From the NCBI GenBank assembly GCA_024516035.1, contig CM044961.1, positions 12,747,800 through 12,811,799 of the forward strand: DNA of 64,000 nucleotides, read 5' to 3'. Each line of letters begins with the position of its first letter. The stretch's first letter is position 1. This DNA comes from Bactericera cockerelli (taxonomy: Eukaryota; Arthropoda; Insecta; Hemiptera; Triozidae). This document shows positions 31,100-41,524 of the stretch, piece after piece. Below the pieces are notes generated by a model. It did not search any database, was not told where the DNA came from, and saw nothing but the letters and a program-made list of their open reading frames with translations. Position numbers and translations under genes: made by a program.

Positions 31100-31800
31100 T
31101 TTAATATTTATTTACCAATTTCATTTATAATGTTCTTTTCTTTTTGTGCAGGTATTAATTATTTCATTCGTGTGAAAATAAAACCGATGATTATATTAAT
31201 TTCAAAAATTTCATTTTTTCCCTTTGTTTCCTTCTCTCATCTCTTCAACTTTTCCTTCTTTCATCTGTCTCTCATAGCATCTGTCTCTCTTTTGTCTTTC
31301 TCAGCATTCTTTCCTCTCACACATTATAAAAACTTTGACCTTTTTCATCAAAAGGATAAAACAGGATAGCATCGGGGCCCCTGAGAGACTCATAATAGAA
31401 TTGCCGGAACAAAAAACTTTCTAAAAAAATAGAGAACAAAACTTTTCATTGTTGTTGGTGAAATTTTTTTTTTCACGTATTGTGAAATTTGTCTCCACAC
31501 AAGTTATAGGACTGACTTCCTGTGTTCCTCTTGCTATCCTCCTTTACTCTCTCTCCTCTCTCTATCTCTCTCTGTATTGTTTTGCTTTCCTACGATCTCT
31601 ATGCTCTCAATATATTTTTTTGTCTCTCATTCTCTTCATTCTCTCTGTGAGAGCGATAGAGTTTTTTTTATTTTTGACGTTTGCTTTTTTTTCTCTCAAT
31701 AGCTGTTAATCTCTTTTACCGATCTCATTATTCATTATTGTAAAGGTCATCAGAATATAAATTATTATTTTTAAATCTCAAACTGATTATTCCTTGATCT
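31100..31800. other. Non-coding, CT-rich in part
   Basis: Pyrimidine-rich stretches at 31220-31320 and 31540-31700. No gene was recognised. Confidence 0.45.
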
Positions 31801-31899
31801 CTTGATTTCTAAAGTTTATCACGCTTGAGATTCAAACCACCGAGATTCAAATCAAGGTTACAAAATCGTTGCCATAAGAAGCTACTGTTAAAGTATCAT

Positions 31900-32026
31900 A
31901 TTATTTTGTGTTAATCACTTACGTGATGTCACAACTACTCAAACTAGCTTTGCTGAACTTGACTTGAACCACCGACCTCCAATTTACAAGTCCCACCGCC
32001 TTATCGATCAATCTACTGAGGTTGGT
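31900..32026 (-). mobile_element. tRNA-headed SINE, family B (reversed)
   Basis: Plus strand reads ACGTGATGTCACAACTACTC, GACTTGAACCACCGACCTCC and CCTTATCGATCAATCTACTG. Confidence 0.75.
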
Positions 32027-32075
32027 TTTAGTTTATTTTAAATTTGAAATTAATTTAATGAAGAGATTTTTTCCA

Positions 32076-32106
<31 letters not shown>

Positions 32107-32109
32107 CAG

Positions 32110-32219
32110 CCAATTACAAAACAGTGCTTAAAGAGATTACCATCGGTACGCCCAAGAAATCATGGGCTTTTCGAAGTGCGGTTAAGCGGTGCCTAGTGTG
32201 TAGCGGGCCTAAGAAGTAA
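32110..32219 (+). CDS. Candidate terminal exon, unassigned
   Basis: A long pyrimidine run ending ACACATCAG provides an acceptor-like site, followed by an open frame containing LKEITIGTPKKSWAF and RCLVCSGPKK and ending at TAA. The composition is less AT-rich than the flanks. No family is recognised and no partner exon was found, so it may be chance or TE-derived. Confidence 0.25.
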
Positions 32220-32815
32220 GAACATAGTCGGTTAACTGCTGTTGGCTTTCGGAATCCCTGCCCCAATTAATTTCCTTCCAAATTGTCCTTATTCCTTATC
32301 CGGAGTAAATGTTGTACTAGGTGACAGTTGTGATTTATTACCCCGCTAACAGGCATGACCATATTTGTGAGATATATTTTCATGGCTTTTAATTTTTAAT
32401 TTATCTCTTTTGTTGTGGTCCTTTCTTTTCCGTTTTTGACAAGCCGGAAAGAAAGGACATACATGTTGTATCTTTTCGAAAATGAAATGAGAATAAGAAT
32501 AATTTATGAGATGGAAAAGGACAAATATGATATTGTGCTTTTATTTTCATTATAGTACTCTAAATAACTTATACTTCTTTTAGACTGTCAGGACAAGACA
32601 ACATAATAAATTAGAGATAAGAAAAAAAAGTGAGGATCGGTATTAACTAGGTCAGTGGCCGGGAAAATAGCCTCTAAAATTTTAAATATATTTTTTGATT
32701 CCATAACATAATAATATAACGTCATGATTTCGAATCTCTGTCGAGAAATTATTTCTGACAATGTTGTTTCCTTGATTTACCCTTTTAATCTGTTTTGTAT
32801 TTTGACCCTAATAGC
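32220..32815. other. Non-coding, nothing recognised
   Basis: AT-rich; the inverted words CCTTTCTTTTCC and GGAAAGAAAGG lie near 32430-32455. No gene. Confidence 0.4.
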
Positions 32816-32824
32816 CGTATTTTT

Positions 32825-32995
32825 ACTTTCTATTACTTATAAGGTATAGAAAGTATTGTAATTTTAGGTAATTGTCTTTAGCTTGAGGGTCGAACATGTG
32901 GTATAAAAAAATGTTCTTCGTAGCTGCTTAAGATTAATACGGGCATAACTTGTTTCTCTTAGGACGCAGAAGATAGGAGGAATCTTTTAAATAGT
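32825..32995 (+). mobile_element. Hairpin-headed repeat, type 3
   Basis: The head ACTTTCTATTACTTATAAGG with AGAAAGTATTGTAATTTTAG follows the same plan as types 1 and 2 (palindrome, then AAGTATTGT) with a different body (GAGGGTCGAACATGTGG, ACGGGCATAACTTGTTTCTC). Confidence 0.5.
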
Positions 32996-33013
32996 GTTGA
33001 TAGTGGACTCTGT

Positions 33014-33067
33014 ACTTTTACTAACTTCACAGAAGTTAGTAAAAGTTTTTCTGTGAAGTTAGTAAAA
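33014..33067. repeat. Competing hairpins
   Basis: ACTTTTACTAACTTC (33014-33028) can pair with GAAGTTAGTAAAAGT (33032-33046) or, as TTTTACTAACTTCACAG (33016-33032), with CTGTGAAGTTAGTAAAA (33051-33067). The two stems exclude each other. Confidence 0.7.
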
Positions 33068-33149
33068 ATATATAGTTCTACCTCAATCAGTTTTAAATAG
33101 TGTTCAAAAGGAGCCATTTTTAAAGCTATCTTTGAAAATTAAAAAAAAA

Positions 33150-33341
33150 AATATTATTATTATTATTATAGAAAGCTTTATTAGGTAGAACAAAATATAT
33201 GTGCAGTAGAATACAATGAAATATACAGAAAAACAAAAAGACTAAGTAAAAATACAAGGAAAAAAAAAGATAATGAAGTTAATGTCCTACCTAAAGGGCG
33301 GGGTTATTGCCTGTGGCAATCTCTTCCACCCAACCCTTTGT
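33150..33341 (-). mobile_element. 3' end of a LINE (5'-truncated copy)
   Basis: Plus strand: (ATT)n, GAAAGCTTTATTAGGTAG, a central A-rich stretch, then GCGGGGTTATTGCCTGTGGC and CAATCTCTTCCACCCAACCC. Same family as 52935-53092 and 59185-59362. The (ATT)n end corresponds to the LINE's 3' tail. Confidence 0.65.
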
Positions 33342-33385
33342 GGAAAAAAGTGGAAAATTTTAAAATAATCCCCGTTGAAACTCAC

Positions 33386-33583
33386 ATTCTGTTCCAAATC
33401 GATGTACTTGACGCCGCCGGGCGCATTCATGATGGTGACGGTCTTGAGTCCGCCGGGGCCGGGGTTCGAATCCCCGAACTCCAGACTCACGGGCCGGATG
33501 GGCGGCACGTGCAGACACTCCATCTGGTTCACGTCCATAATAGTGAAGGAGCCGCCAGGGTTCGGGGGGCTTGTGGAGAATTT
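33386..33583 (-). CDS. Internal coding exon of an unassigned host gene
   Basis: On the minus strand a pyrimidine-rich run and CCTTGATTTCAG form a good acceptor; the exon then runs 198 bases (66 codons, entering and leaving in phase 0) to GAACAGAAT|GTGAGT, a good donor. The encoded segment includes NPGGSFTIMDVNQMECLHV, PIRPVSLEFGDSNPGPGGLK and APGGVKYIDLEQN. It is GC-rich with C/G at third positions, unlike all neighbouring sequence, as expected for a conserved exon in AT-rich introns. I do not recognise the protein; the GGVKYIDLEQ segment could be a phosphotyrosine-type docking motif, but this is speculation. The open frame continues into the intron and must not be read as protein there. Confidence 0.65.
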
Positions 33584-33639
33584 CTGAAATCAAGGATTGA
33601 AAAAATAATATAAAATAATAATATATAAATGTGTTTCTT

Positions 33640-33915
33640 TGTGTTATTATATCACACTTATAGTGGGTAGCGCAGAATTATAGGACTTTTTCATATCTTT
33701 ATTATCCTTATATCTTATTTTTGCCTATAATTCCACCACTGGTCGCTGCTCACATTAAAGCAGTTACTCATTTTTCCTCACGAGGTATGAGTGGACCCCG
33801 AACACCGAACACCCAAGTACAGAGCAGAAAAAATCCTGCCCCGCCGGGAATCGAACCCAGGTCACCGTGTGTGCAATGCCTAGCGCGCTAACTCACTCTG
33901 CCACGGTGACTACTC
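33640..33915 (-). mobile_element. tRNA-headed SINE, family C (reversed)
   Basis: Plus strand ends in GGGAATCGAACCCAGGTCAC (reversed box B) and GCTAACTCACTCTGCCACGG (reversed box A). The body, CCTCACGAGGTATGAGTGGA, is shared with 37637 and 46485. Confidence 0.85.
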
Positions 33916-33929
33916 AAGGATTGAAAAAA

Positions 33930-34600
33930 AAATATTGTATTTTTTTTTTTTTTTTTAAAGACCACTACTTAGGTATCAACAAAAATATTTAAATAAAAGA
34001 TATCCTCCCTAAAGTCAGTGGTTCAACCAATCACAGAGTAATAGCTCTACTTGAGAAAACAGTCTGGCTCATATTAAATTCAATGTTCTTTTATAATAAA
34101 ATTAATTTGGTCCTTGGTATAAGTATTGGTATAAGTAGGGCTGTCGGCTACGAAAGATCTTTGTCACTGCGACCTTAAATAGATCTGTTGTGTCATAATT
34201 TGGTTCTTGATGGTTCATCTCCAAGTAGGCAAAATAAAAAAGTGCACTGAAATCAGCTGTAATCAAAGGGAAATTTAGAAGAGGTCCTGGGAAAAAAGAA
34301 GAGAGTACAATACAATACAATACAATACAATACAATAAAATACATAATAATTCAATACATAACAACACAATACAGTACAATACCGTAAAATACATAGCAA
34401 TACAATTCATACTTTGTTCAATAATACCATGAGAACTGGTGTATTCAATTTATAATACATACTCGTATACTTGAAGTTGGAACAGTACGATTCTCTGTTT
34501 CTCCTGCAAGAATGAGACTATTGAGAGTTCCAAAAAAAAGTCGTTGATTCTCATTCATATAAACTTTCTAAGAAGGTTATAATTTCAGTAAATCAAATGA
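33930..34600. other. Non-coding with pentanucleotide microsatellite
   Basis: (AATAC)n, about 7 units, at 34305-34340. T-runs near 33940. No gene. Confidence 0.6.
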
Positions 34601-34739
34601 GAAGAAGTCAAAAGCGTCTAAATTATGTCGGATTTTCCAAACGATGCGGAAATAATATGAAGAGAAAAAGTTTTCCGGGAAAAAAGTTGAACCATAAATT
34701 TAGATTTACTTTCATGACGATATCAATGCGTGAAATTGA

Positions 34740-34785
34740 TATGGCGGAGGAGGAGGGAGGGGGAAGGGGGGGAGGGGGAGAGAAA
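34740..34785 (+). repeat. G-rich tract
   Basis: GGCGGAGGAGGAGGGAGGGG and the following GGAAGGGGGGGAGGGGG give several runs of three or more G within about 45 bp, enough for a G-quadruplex on the plus strand. The rest of 34600-35080 has no gene. Confidence 0.6.
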
Positions 34786-35084
34786 ATAATGAAATATATA
34801 GGTATAGGTACACGTACATCAGGTAAAGTTATGTCATTATTTAAAACTCTATGAGTGTTTGAAGGTAGTGTGGGGTAGGTAAAGTACATTATGTTTTAAG
34901 TCCGTGGGGTTCCCGTGAATTTATGGGGAAAAAAAGAGAAAAAGTTTCGTGAAATGCCGACCACAAACAAGATTGGGAAAGGCAAAGTTAATGAAGAAGA
35001 TGAAAAGAAGTAGTGGAAGAAATAGAGGAGGAGAAATAGAAAGATATGTAAATTAACAAATACCAGTTTAGAAATAGCCGATGC

Positions 35085-35285
35085 CATTAACCTCACCCAA
35101 CCCAGGCTGGGTGAGGATAATGTGGGTAGCAGGTTTGTAAGTTTCCTGCGAATGGAGGGTAACACCCCCGTCGTGATATGACCATACAGTTGAAAGCGAC
35201 GTTAAACCCAAATTAAAAAATAAATATACACCAGTTCTCCTTCTGTCACTGAAGTCAAGCAGTGTCCAGTGACTCCTGGTTCAAC
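35085..35285 (+). mobile_element. 5S-derived SINE, tail and head of two copies in series
   Basis: 35085-35210 is a body and tail (CCCAGGCTGGGTGAGGATAA, CAGTTGAAAGCGACGTTAAA). It is followed at 35228-35285 by a new 5S-like head (ACCAGTTCTCCTTCTGTCAC, TGAAGTCAAGCAGTGTCCAG). The order tail-then-head suggests two copies in tandem. Confidence 0.65.
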
Positions 35286-35474
35286 CCAAGGTATGTGAAG
35301 TTAAATTTCCAATGAATTTCGGGTTAATACCACATGATATAACGATTGCACTGGTTGTCGAGTGGTTAGGGCGCTACTCTGAATTCTTTGAGCTTCTTTT
35401 ACTCTGTCTTATTCCGCTCAAGCAGGGTCGACGTTGTTCAACCTCATGGTTGAGGTTAATTGGTTTTGGCACAT

Positions 35475-35595
35475 TTTTTTTTTTTTTTTTGGCACTCTGA
35501 ATTCTTTGAGCATTAACCATTAAAGAAATTCTTTGAGCATTAACCTCGCCTGGTGGTAACCTTCCACAAAAAGTATTTTTATTATTACATATGAA
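35475..35595 (+). mobile_element. Family A SINE tail fragments
   Basis: GAATTCTTTGAGCATTAACC occurs twice, followed by CTCGCCTGGTGGTAACCTTC and (ATT)n. The tRNA head is absent. Confidence 0.6.
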
Positions 35596-35599
35596 AGGT

Positions 35600-36124
35600 A
35601 ATTTAAAACTGCAAAATGTAACAAAACAGAGAGAGAGATATAATGATGAAACTATGAAAGAAATGAAGAGAAAGAGAGAAAAGAAAGATAGAAGTGAAAG
35701 AGAGAGGTGAAAAGAAAAGAAGAAGAAGGGGGTGATACATATTGGAAGATGGAGGTGTTAAATTTACTGAACAGGTTAGTGGTAGAGGTTAAAAGCTTTT
35801 CCAGGTTTTCCCAAAACTCCAAACTTTAAATCGCCAGTCACTATTTGTTGTAACGAAACTTCAAATCCCAACCTGGAAGTTTAGTGCTGTTTATGTACAT
35901 AGCTTTTGCTCCTAAATTATAAATAACTAATATTATGTTTTTCTCGCCAGGTAAAGCAAGTAGAATAAAGTTATGTTGATTCTCAGAAACAAGTTATGTA
36001 GATTCAAGGAGAGGAAATTAGGTTTAAATGTATGCAGAAGATAGGACACAGCTGAGGGTTAGGTGGTAAAAATGCTTTAAAAAAAAAGCAATAACCTTCC
36101 ACTAAAGAGTATTATTATTATAAT

Positions 36125-36172
<48 letters not shown>

Positions 36173-36806
36173 CTTGAGAGAGAAAAGTCAGTTACAGAAA
36201 TGAAAAGTGAGAAAGTGATAAGTTATGAATGTTTTAAGATAGTAATGTTTCTTTATCTTTCCTTCTCTCAATTGTACCCTCTCTCTCTATATTTTTCTTC
36301 TGCGTCATTAGTAGACTTCTCGTACAAACATGTCAGATAGAGAGAGAGAGGGAGAGAGAAAAAGAGAGATAGGTAGAGAGAAAAGATACTCAGACAGCAT
36401 ACACTCTTATTTAAACCATAAATATTAAAGTAAAACAGAGAAAGATATAGCAAGAGATAATATGTAGAGCTATTTATATAATTGGGTATATAGAGTGAAA
36501 AAGGAGAGAAAGAAACAACATAGGGGTATATAAAACACACACAAAGAGTGTAATAGAGAAAGAGTGAGAGAGGGAGGGAGAGAGGGAAAGAGAGAGGTAA
36601 GGTCTTCTTACCTTAAGGTAGAGAGAGGAAAGGGGGAGAGTGAAAGAGACAGGAAAGGTAAGAAGAATTAGAGGAAAGGTAAGGAGAAAAAGATGAAAGG
36701 GGGAGAGAGGCAAGGGAGAGAGGGTAAGAGAAATGAAAAAGAAAGGGAGAGGAAAGTTAAAGACAGAGAGAGAGAAGGATAGAAAGAGAGAGAGAGAGAG
36801 AGAGGG

Positions 36807-36837
<31 letters not shown>

Positions 36838-36965
36838 GGGAGAGAGAGAGAGGGAGAGAGGGAGAGATAAAGGTAAACTGTTAAAGAAACAGAGAATAAT
36901 AAATGAAGAGAAGTAATTAAAGATTTAAACAGAGAGAGAGAAAGAAAAGACAAAGTGGTAAAGAT
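35600..36965. repeat. GA-rich region with (GA)n microsatellite
   Basis: (GA)n runs at 36128-36170 and about 36780-36860 lie within about 1.3 kb of purine-rich sequence. A fragment of the family A tail is at 36050-36120. The long minus-strand frames are artefacts of the repeat. Confidence 0.8.
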
Positions 36966-37099
36966 AGGGTAAGAGTGTGGAAATGATGAGTTATGTACTT
37001 AATGTGTATTCCTACATCCCTGTCTCTTAGCTACACCTCCATCTGTCTTTTTCTCTCTCACACCCATACTCATGTTCCCTCTCTCTCTCCCTCACTCTC

Positions 37100-37246
37100 G
37101 CTCACTCATACGTGCACTGGTAGTCAAGTGGTTAACGCGCTAGTCGGGTAATCCAGGTAGCGTAGCGTAGAGATCCGTTGGTTTGAATCCGACCCACTGC
37201 ACGAATTTATCCTCATTAATTTGAGTTTGTGACCAAATGAAATAAG
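37100..37246 (+). mobile_element. tRNA-headed SINE, family A (truncated)
   Basis: TGGTAGTCAAGTGGTTAACG and GGTTTGAATCCGACCC mark the head; the body stops after AAATGAAATAAGACTC, where a type-1 palindromic head begins at 37247. Confidence 0.8.
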
Positions 37247-37340
37247 ACTCCGAGAAATTTCTAATATTAGAAATCGGAAGTATTTTGTGTTTGTTTTTGC
37301 AAAAAAAAAAAATTAACCAAGTTAGAAATCGGAGCAAATA
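37247..37340 (+). repeat. Type-1 palindromic head, 5' fragment only
   Basis: CCGAGAAATTTCTAATATTA followed by GAAATCGGAAGTATTTTGTG, then an A-run and AATCGGAGCAAATAAT. It is joined directly to the cut SINE, which suggests insertion there. Confidence 0.65.
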
Positions 37341-37636
37341 ATTATAATTTTAATATTAACTTACTAACTAATTGAGTTAGTTAAGTTAATATTTAAATTA
37401 TATTTTCCCCACTTTTCTCTTTCTATTTTTCCTATGCATGAAATAAAATGATTTTTTACTTATAACAACGTTATTAGGACCTGAATTATGGTCTCTTCCT
37501 GTCAGTAGAGCTTTAATTTGTAAGCTCAAAAATAAATTTATTTCAGTGTTAAGTATATTTTACGAAGAAAGCAGAGAAAATAATAATATTTACGTAATGA
37601 GAAATAAGTTTTATACCTTATTTACATACATTTGTA

Positions 37637-37928
37637 AGTAGTCACTGTGGCAGAGCGAGTTAGCGCGCTAGGCATTGCACACATGGTGACCTGGGTTCGA
37701 TTCCCAGCGGGGGAGGATTTTTTTCGCTCTGTACTTGGATGTTCGGGGTCCACTCATACCTCGTGAGGAAAAATGAGTAGCTGCTTTAATGTGAAGCAGC
37801 GACCAGTGGCAGAATCTTAGGCAAAAAAATAATACAAGATATTGTAAATTAAAGTGGTAAAGTCCTATGATTCTGCGCTACCCACTAAAATTGTGACATA
37901 ATAACACAAAGAAAAAAAAGCATTATTA
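37637..37928 (+). mobile_element. tRNA-headed SINE, family C, with target duplication
   Basis: Full-length copy flanked by the 15-bp direct repeat TTACATACATTTGTA (37622-37636 and 37929-37943). The head has box A-like GTGGCAGAGCGAGTTAGC and box B GGGTTCGATTCCC; the tail ends in (CATTATTA). It is nearly identical to the copy at 46485-46778, so both moved recently. Confidence 0.9.
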
Positions 37929-38214
37929 TTACATACATTTGTATCTTGACAGAGCTAATGTGTTCTTAAGGAATAAAGTGCCTTGAAACTTATTATCAAG
38001 TTTATATGAAACTTTTTAAATAACTTTTTCGGAGTTGTAATAAACGAAAAACAAGTCTTGTTGCATGTATTCTCGGCAAACTTTAAAAAAACAAAATACT
38101 CCACGTAGAAGAAGTTGAAATATTAAATTAGAAAATAGGATCTGGTGCGACCTAATCTATCGATATTAGGACTTAATGGTGGTTTCAGACGATGTGAAAA
38201 AATAAAATAAAATA

Positions 38215-38982
38215 CACTGCCAATAATGGACACAATACTTCCTCGTGATTTTACTTCCGAGAAATTTCTAATATTAGAAATCGGAAGTATTGTGTTCGTT
38301 TTTGTAAAAAAAAATATTTTTTTGCTCCGATTTCAATTTTTTTCATATTTCTGGACGTTTCATAACCTCCTGAGCAAATTTGGTTTTGTGTCCGTCTGTC
38401 GGTCCGTCGGTCTGTCGGTCTGTCGGTCTGTCGGTCTGTCGGTCTGTCGGTCTGTCTGTCTGTCTGTTAAAACGATTCCTTGTAACGCGCAAATCTCGGA
38501 AACTACTCGACCGATTTTGATGAAATTTTGCACACATCTAGGAGACATTCTGTAGATGGTCCCATTTTAAATTCATCGAATTCGTACTAGCGGTTCTTGG
38601 TGAAAGAGACCATGCGCCTGACCACTAACTTTTTACTTAAACGCTTATATCTCGTGAACGGTACACCCGATTTTGATGAAATTTTGTATGGTTATGCATA
38701 TTATTATTTTACATAGGTTTTTTATATTTAATTTTTGATTAATTATAATTTGACTCTGATATTTAAGAAAATCCGAAATTTTGGACCACGACTTGCCGAT
38801 ACAGAATTTTTTGTAGAATCTAGAATGTAGAAAAAAAAGTTATCTACCATATAAAACAAATTTGAAGAAAATCGGTTCAGTCGTTTTGGAGATACGAGTA
38901 ATTTAGTATAAAATCTCAAAATTGGCACGTGTTTACAATGTGAAACAATCACGAGGAAGTATTGTGTCCATAATTGGCAGTG
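38215..38982 (+). mobile_element. Hairpin-headed element with 36-bp terminal inverted repeats
   Basis: Both ends carry CACTGCCAATAATGGACACA extended to 36 bp, inverted, with one mismatch. Just inside the left end is the type-1 palindromic head (38253-38299). It is followed by CATATTTCTGGACGTTTCAT, a (GTCTGTCG)n run at 38393-38465, CTCGACCGATTTTGATGAAA and CTCGTGAACGGTACACCCGA. No protein is encoded. After the right end, sequence complementary to the inside of the arm continues to about 39030, so the right border is part of a larger fold-back. Confidence 0.8.
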
Positions 38983-38989
38983 TTTTTTC

Positions 38990-39035
38990 ACATTGTATAT
39001 GTATACACTTGGCAATTTTGAGATTTTATATTTTT
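38990..39035. repeat. Fold-back continuation
   Basis: TATACACTTGGCAATTTTGAGATTTTAT is the inverse of 38910-38940, forming a palindrome centred on the right inverted end. Only parts of the words are identical. Confidence 0.5.
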
Positions 39036-39136
39036 TTTTTATTTTTTATTTTATTTTTATTTTTTTAGGATATTTATTATTTATTTATTGACATATTATA
39101 TAGTCTACTCCTGCTCCATCTTCAATAATTGCTGAT

Positions 39137-39805
39137 TTAAACCGCTGTCTCGTTCCTCTCAACCTTAGGGACACCTGCTCTTACAATTGCCAATTGGATC
39201 TTGGCTTTCAACCAACTGAAAATTTGAGAATAACTTCTCTTCCATTTGTCAGTCAGTGCTTGGGATAATCTCTTCATAAACTGCTCAAATTCTACATGTA
39301 GTGCTCCATCACACGAGCAGACCAATGGTGTAAAAGATGCTCTCACATCTTCAGCGGCCGCATTGTATTTCTCGTGCTTTTCTTTTGCATGTTTTTTTGA
39401 TACTGATGACCAAGATTGTGAGGAGTAGGAGGATGTGTCTGCATTTACTATGCGGTTATCAAAAAACGCAGTCCTTCCTGACTCCCACACACCAGTTATC
39501 TTGAAATCAGCTATTAGAGCTGGACCATTTGGGCTTGAATCTTTCATAATCGGTTCTTTTACAATACCATTCCAAGCATAACTAGCCAAATGTACGCATT
39601 CATCTCGTAAATAATCATGCCCATATTTCACCAAACCACCTTTTTTGCAATTCAAGGCATGGGTTACACTCATGATATCACCACAACCATCACAAACTGC
39701 TGGAAGTTTTTTCAGTTGATGATTATATCGCAAGGCTAAAGCGTCACGAAATTGATCTGGTGAAAGATCAAAATTATCAATTGCTTTAGGGATATATTTA
39801 TACTA
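39137..39805 (-). pseudogene. Retroelement C-terminal fragment, zinc knuckle plus possible PD-(D/E)XK domain
   Basis: The open frame has an ATG at 39733 but reads through upstream to about 39805 (LSPDQFRDALALRY), so the ATG is internal. It contains a CX2C...HX4C knuckle (CDGCG, then HALNC), then LIADFKITGVWESGRTAFFD and YNAAAEDVRASFTPLV. I know this order (ALALRY, CxxC, HALxCxxGG, FFDxRV-like, FTPLV) as the C-terminal part of uncharacterised retroelement proteins of animals, where an acidic residue and the FFDxR stretch suggest an endonuclease fold. The reverse transcriptase is missing. It is bordered on both sides by pieces of the hairpin-headed repeat. Confidence 0.5.
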
Positions 39806-39819
39806 TATTTATGCTTTAG

Positions 39820-40300
39820 AGATTTTATACTAGATCATTTATATCTCCAAAATTACTTAACCGATCTTCTTCAAATTTGTTTTATATGCTAGAATACCGT
39901 TTTTCCTACATTTTAATTCTGTAAAAAAAATGTCTGTATTTGTATGTCGTAAACTTTATTTTTTCACTTTTTTGTCCAAAATTTTGGATTTTCTTAAATA
40001 TCAAAGCTGAAATATATTAAATTTATTAAAAAATAATTACAAATGCAATATGTAAAACTCTAATACACATATACCTACATGCAAAATTTCATGAAAATCG
40101 GGTGTACCGTTCACGAGATATAAGCGTTTAAGTAAAAAGTTAGTGGTCAGGCGCATGGTCTCTATCACCAAGAACCACTAGTGCAACGTTGATGAATTTA
40201 AAAAGGGACCATCTACAGAAAGTTTCCTGTATGTGTACAAAATTACAAGATTTGCTCATTACAAGGAATGTATTTACACAAGCTCTAGCTTGGCTTATGA
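39820..40300 (-). mobile_element. Hairpin-headed repeat, partial copy
   Basis: TATATCTCCAAAATTACTTA, TCTTAAATATCAAAGCTGAA, TTCACGAGATATAAGCGTTT and GTTAGTGGTCAGGCGCATGG are family body words in the same order as at 2706-3374. The head and end are missing. Confidence 0.7.
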
Positions 40301-40490
40301 AACTCTCCTATCGCGCCGATTAGGATGCAAATTAAGGGAAGATGCGACTGCGCTGGGTTTAAAAAATATTCATCAAGTACAAAAGTAAAAGTCTAATTAT
40401 TCACATAATAATCTCAAGCCACATTTTGATGAAATCGTGCACTGGGCATCCAAAGGTCATGTGCCAAGCTAAAGCTCGTTTATTGTACCT
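40278..40490. mobile_element. Possible small fold-back element
   Basis: AAGCTCTAGCTTGGCTTATG (about 40280) and CATGTGCCAAGCTAAAGCTC (about 40468) are imperfect inverted repeats about 210 bp apart. No target duplication is clear. Confidence 0.35.
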
Positions 40491-40499
40491 TGTTTAAAT

Positions 40500-41510
40500 G
40501 TTCAAAAATAATATAATGTATTATTTATAAATAAAGAAAACATTATATAGATGGATCGTGTTTATTTTCCATGATTTTTTTATAATTATTTGATGCATTT
40601 AAGTGACACGACGCGCTGGTTTATTATACATACAGTTAAAAATATTATGTAAACTGTCATATTTATATACATTTGAATCATTTACTTGTCATGTATTAAA
40701 AAAAACATACATATACAAATACATATATTTGATCCCTCTGAACCACTCAGCACGTGAGTCTTGTAATGGAATGCAAAGGCAAAACGAACTCTAACAGAAA
40801 CACCAGGGAACATACATTTCGTAAAAAATTGCTTAAATAAACAAACAAAAAACACTCTCCGCATACAATTTGTCGTTTGGAAAAGTGACAATGGACTTTT
40901 TCAGGGAAAAATGGTATACGAGAAAACAAAGAGAGAGAGAGAGAGAGAGAGATAAAAGATTGAAACAAAGTCAAAATGGAGGGAAATCAAGAGAGAAAAT
41001 CGACGAGAGAACAAAACAGCGTAAAAAGAGAGAGAGAGAGAGAGAATCATAAACCTGATTGAAGAGAGATAGAGAGAGGGAGAGAGACATAGAAGAAAGG
41101 AGATAAATGATATAATATTCCACTCTTATGACCGTCAAAAAAGGCGGCTAGAATTAAGTAGTGCTCTTCTTCTCTTCAGCACTAAAATACGTATATTTTC
41201 AAACACCCCGCATCGACTTATGAAACCCAGAGAACCCATTTTAAAAACACTGATTAAAAACTACGAGGTACCCTGAACGAGAAGTGTCATATCCAATTTC
41301 TCTCTATTTGCTACAAGAAAGGTTTCGGAGTTTTCGTCAAAGTGTTTAATAATGGTATAGATTTTATGTAAGTTTATACCTTACCTTCCTTACCTCTCTA
41401 TAAATTTTTAGCATCGGTTTTTAAAGTATAAACATCTACTTCACTGTAATTCACTGAGCGACAATAGGTCAAATATATTTTTTCAAGATACTACTGAACA
41501 TTAGTTATAC
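40500..41510. other. Non-coding; GA-rich patch
   Basis: (GA)n-rich sequence at 40928-41100. Otherwise AT-rich with no recognised gene. Confidence 0.5.
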
Positions 41511-41524
41511 CTATTTATTTTTTT

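Larger units (their letters stand above)
28590..31100 (+). repeat. Tandem segmental duplication, copy 2
   Basis: The second copy of the crystallin block (see 23560-26050), in the same orientation. It adds a degenerate type of palindromic head (ACTTTCCACACCC...GATAGTATTGTTT) at 30647-30679 downstream of the gene. Confidence 0.75.

Noticed and set aside
33287..33538. Whole 83-codon frame as a gene
   Set aside because: The true coding part ends at the donor at 33386; the rest is intron running into a LINE 3' end.
36474..36953. 159-codon minus-strand frame
   Set aside because: It is the reverse of a (GA)n region; the product is a Ser/Leu repeat.
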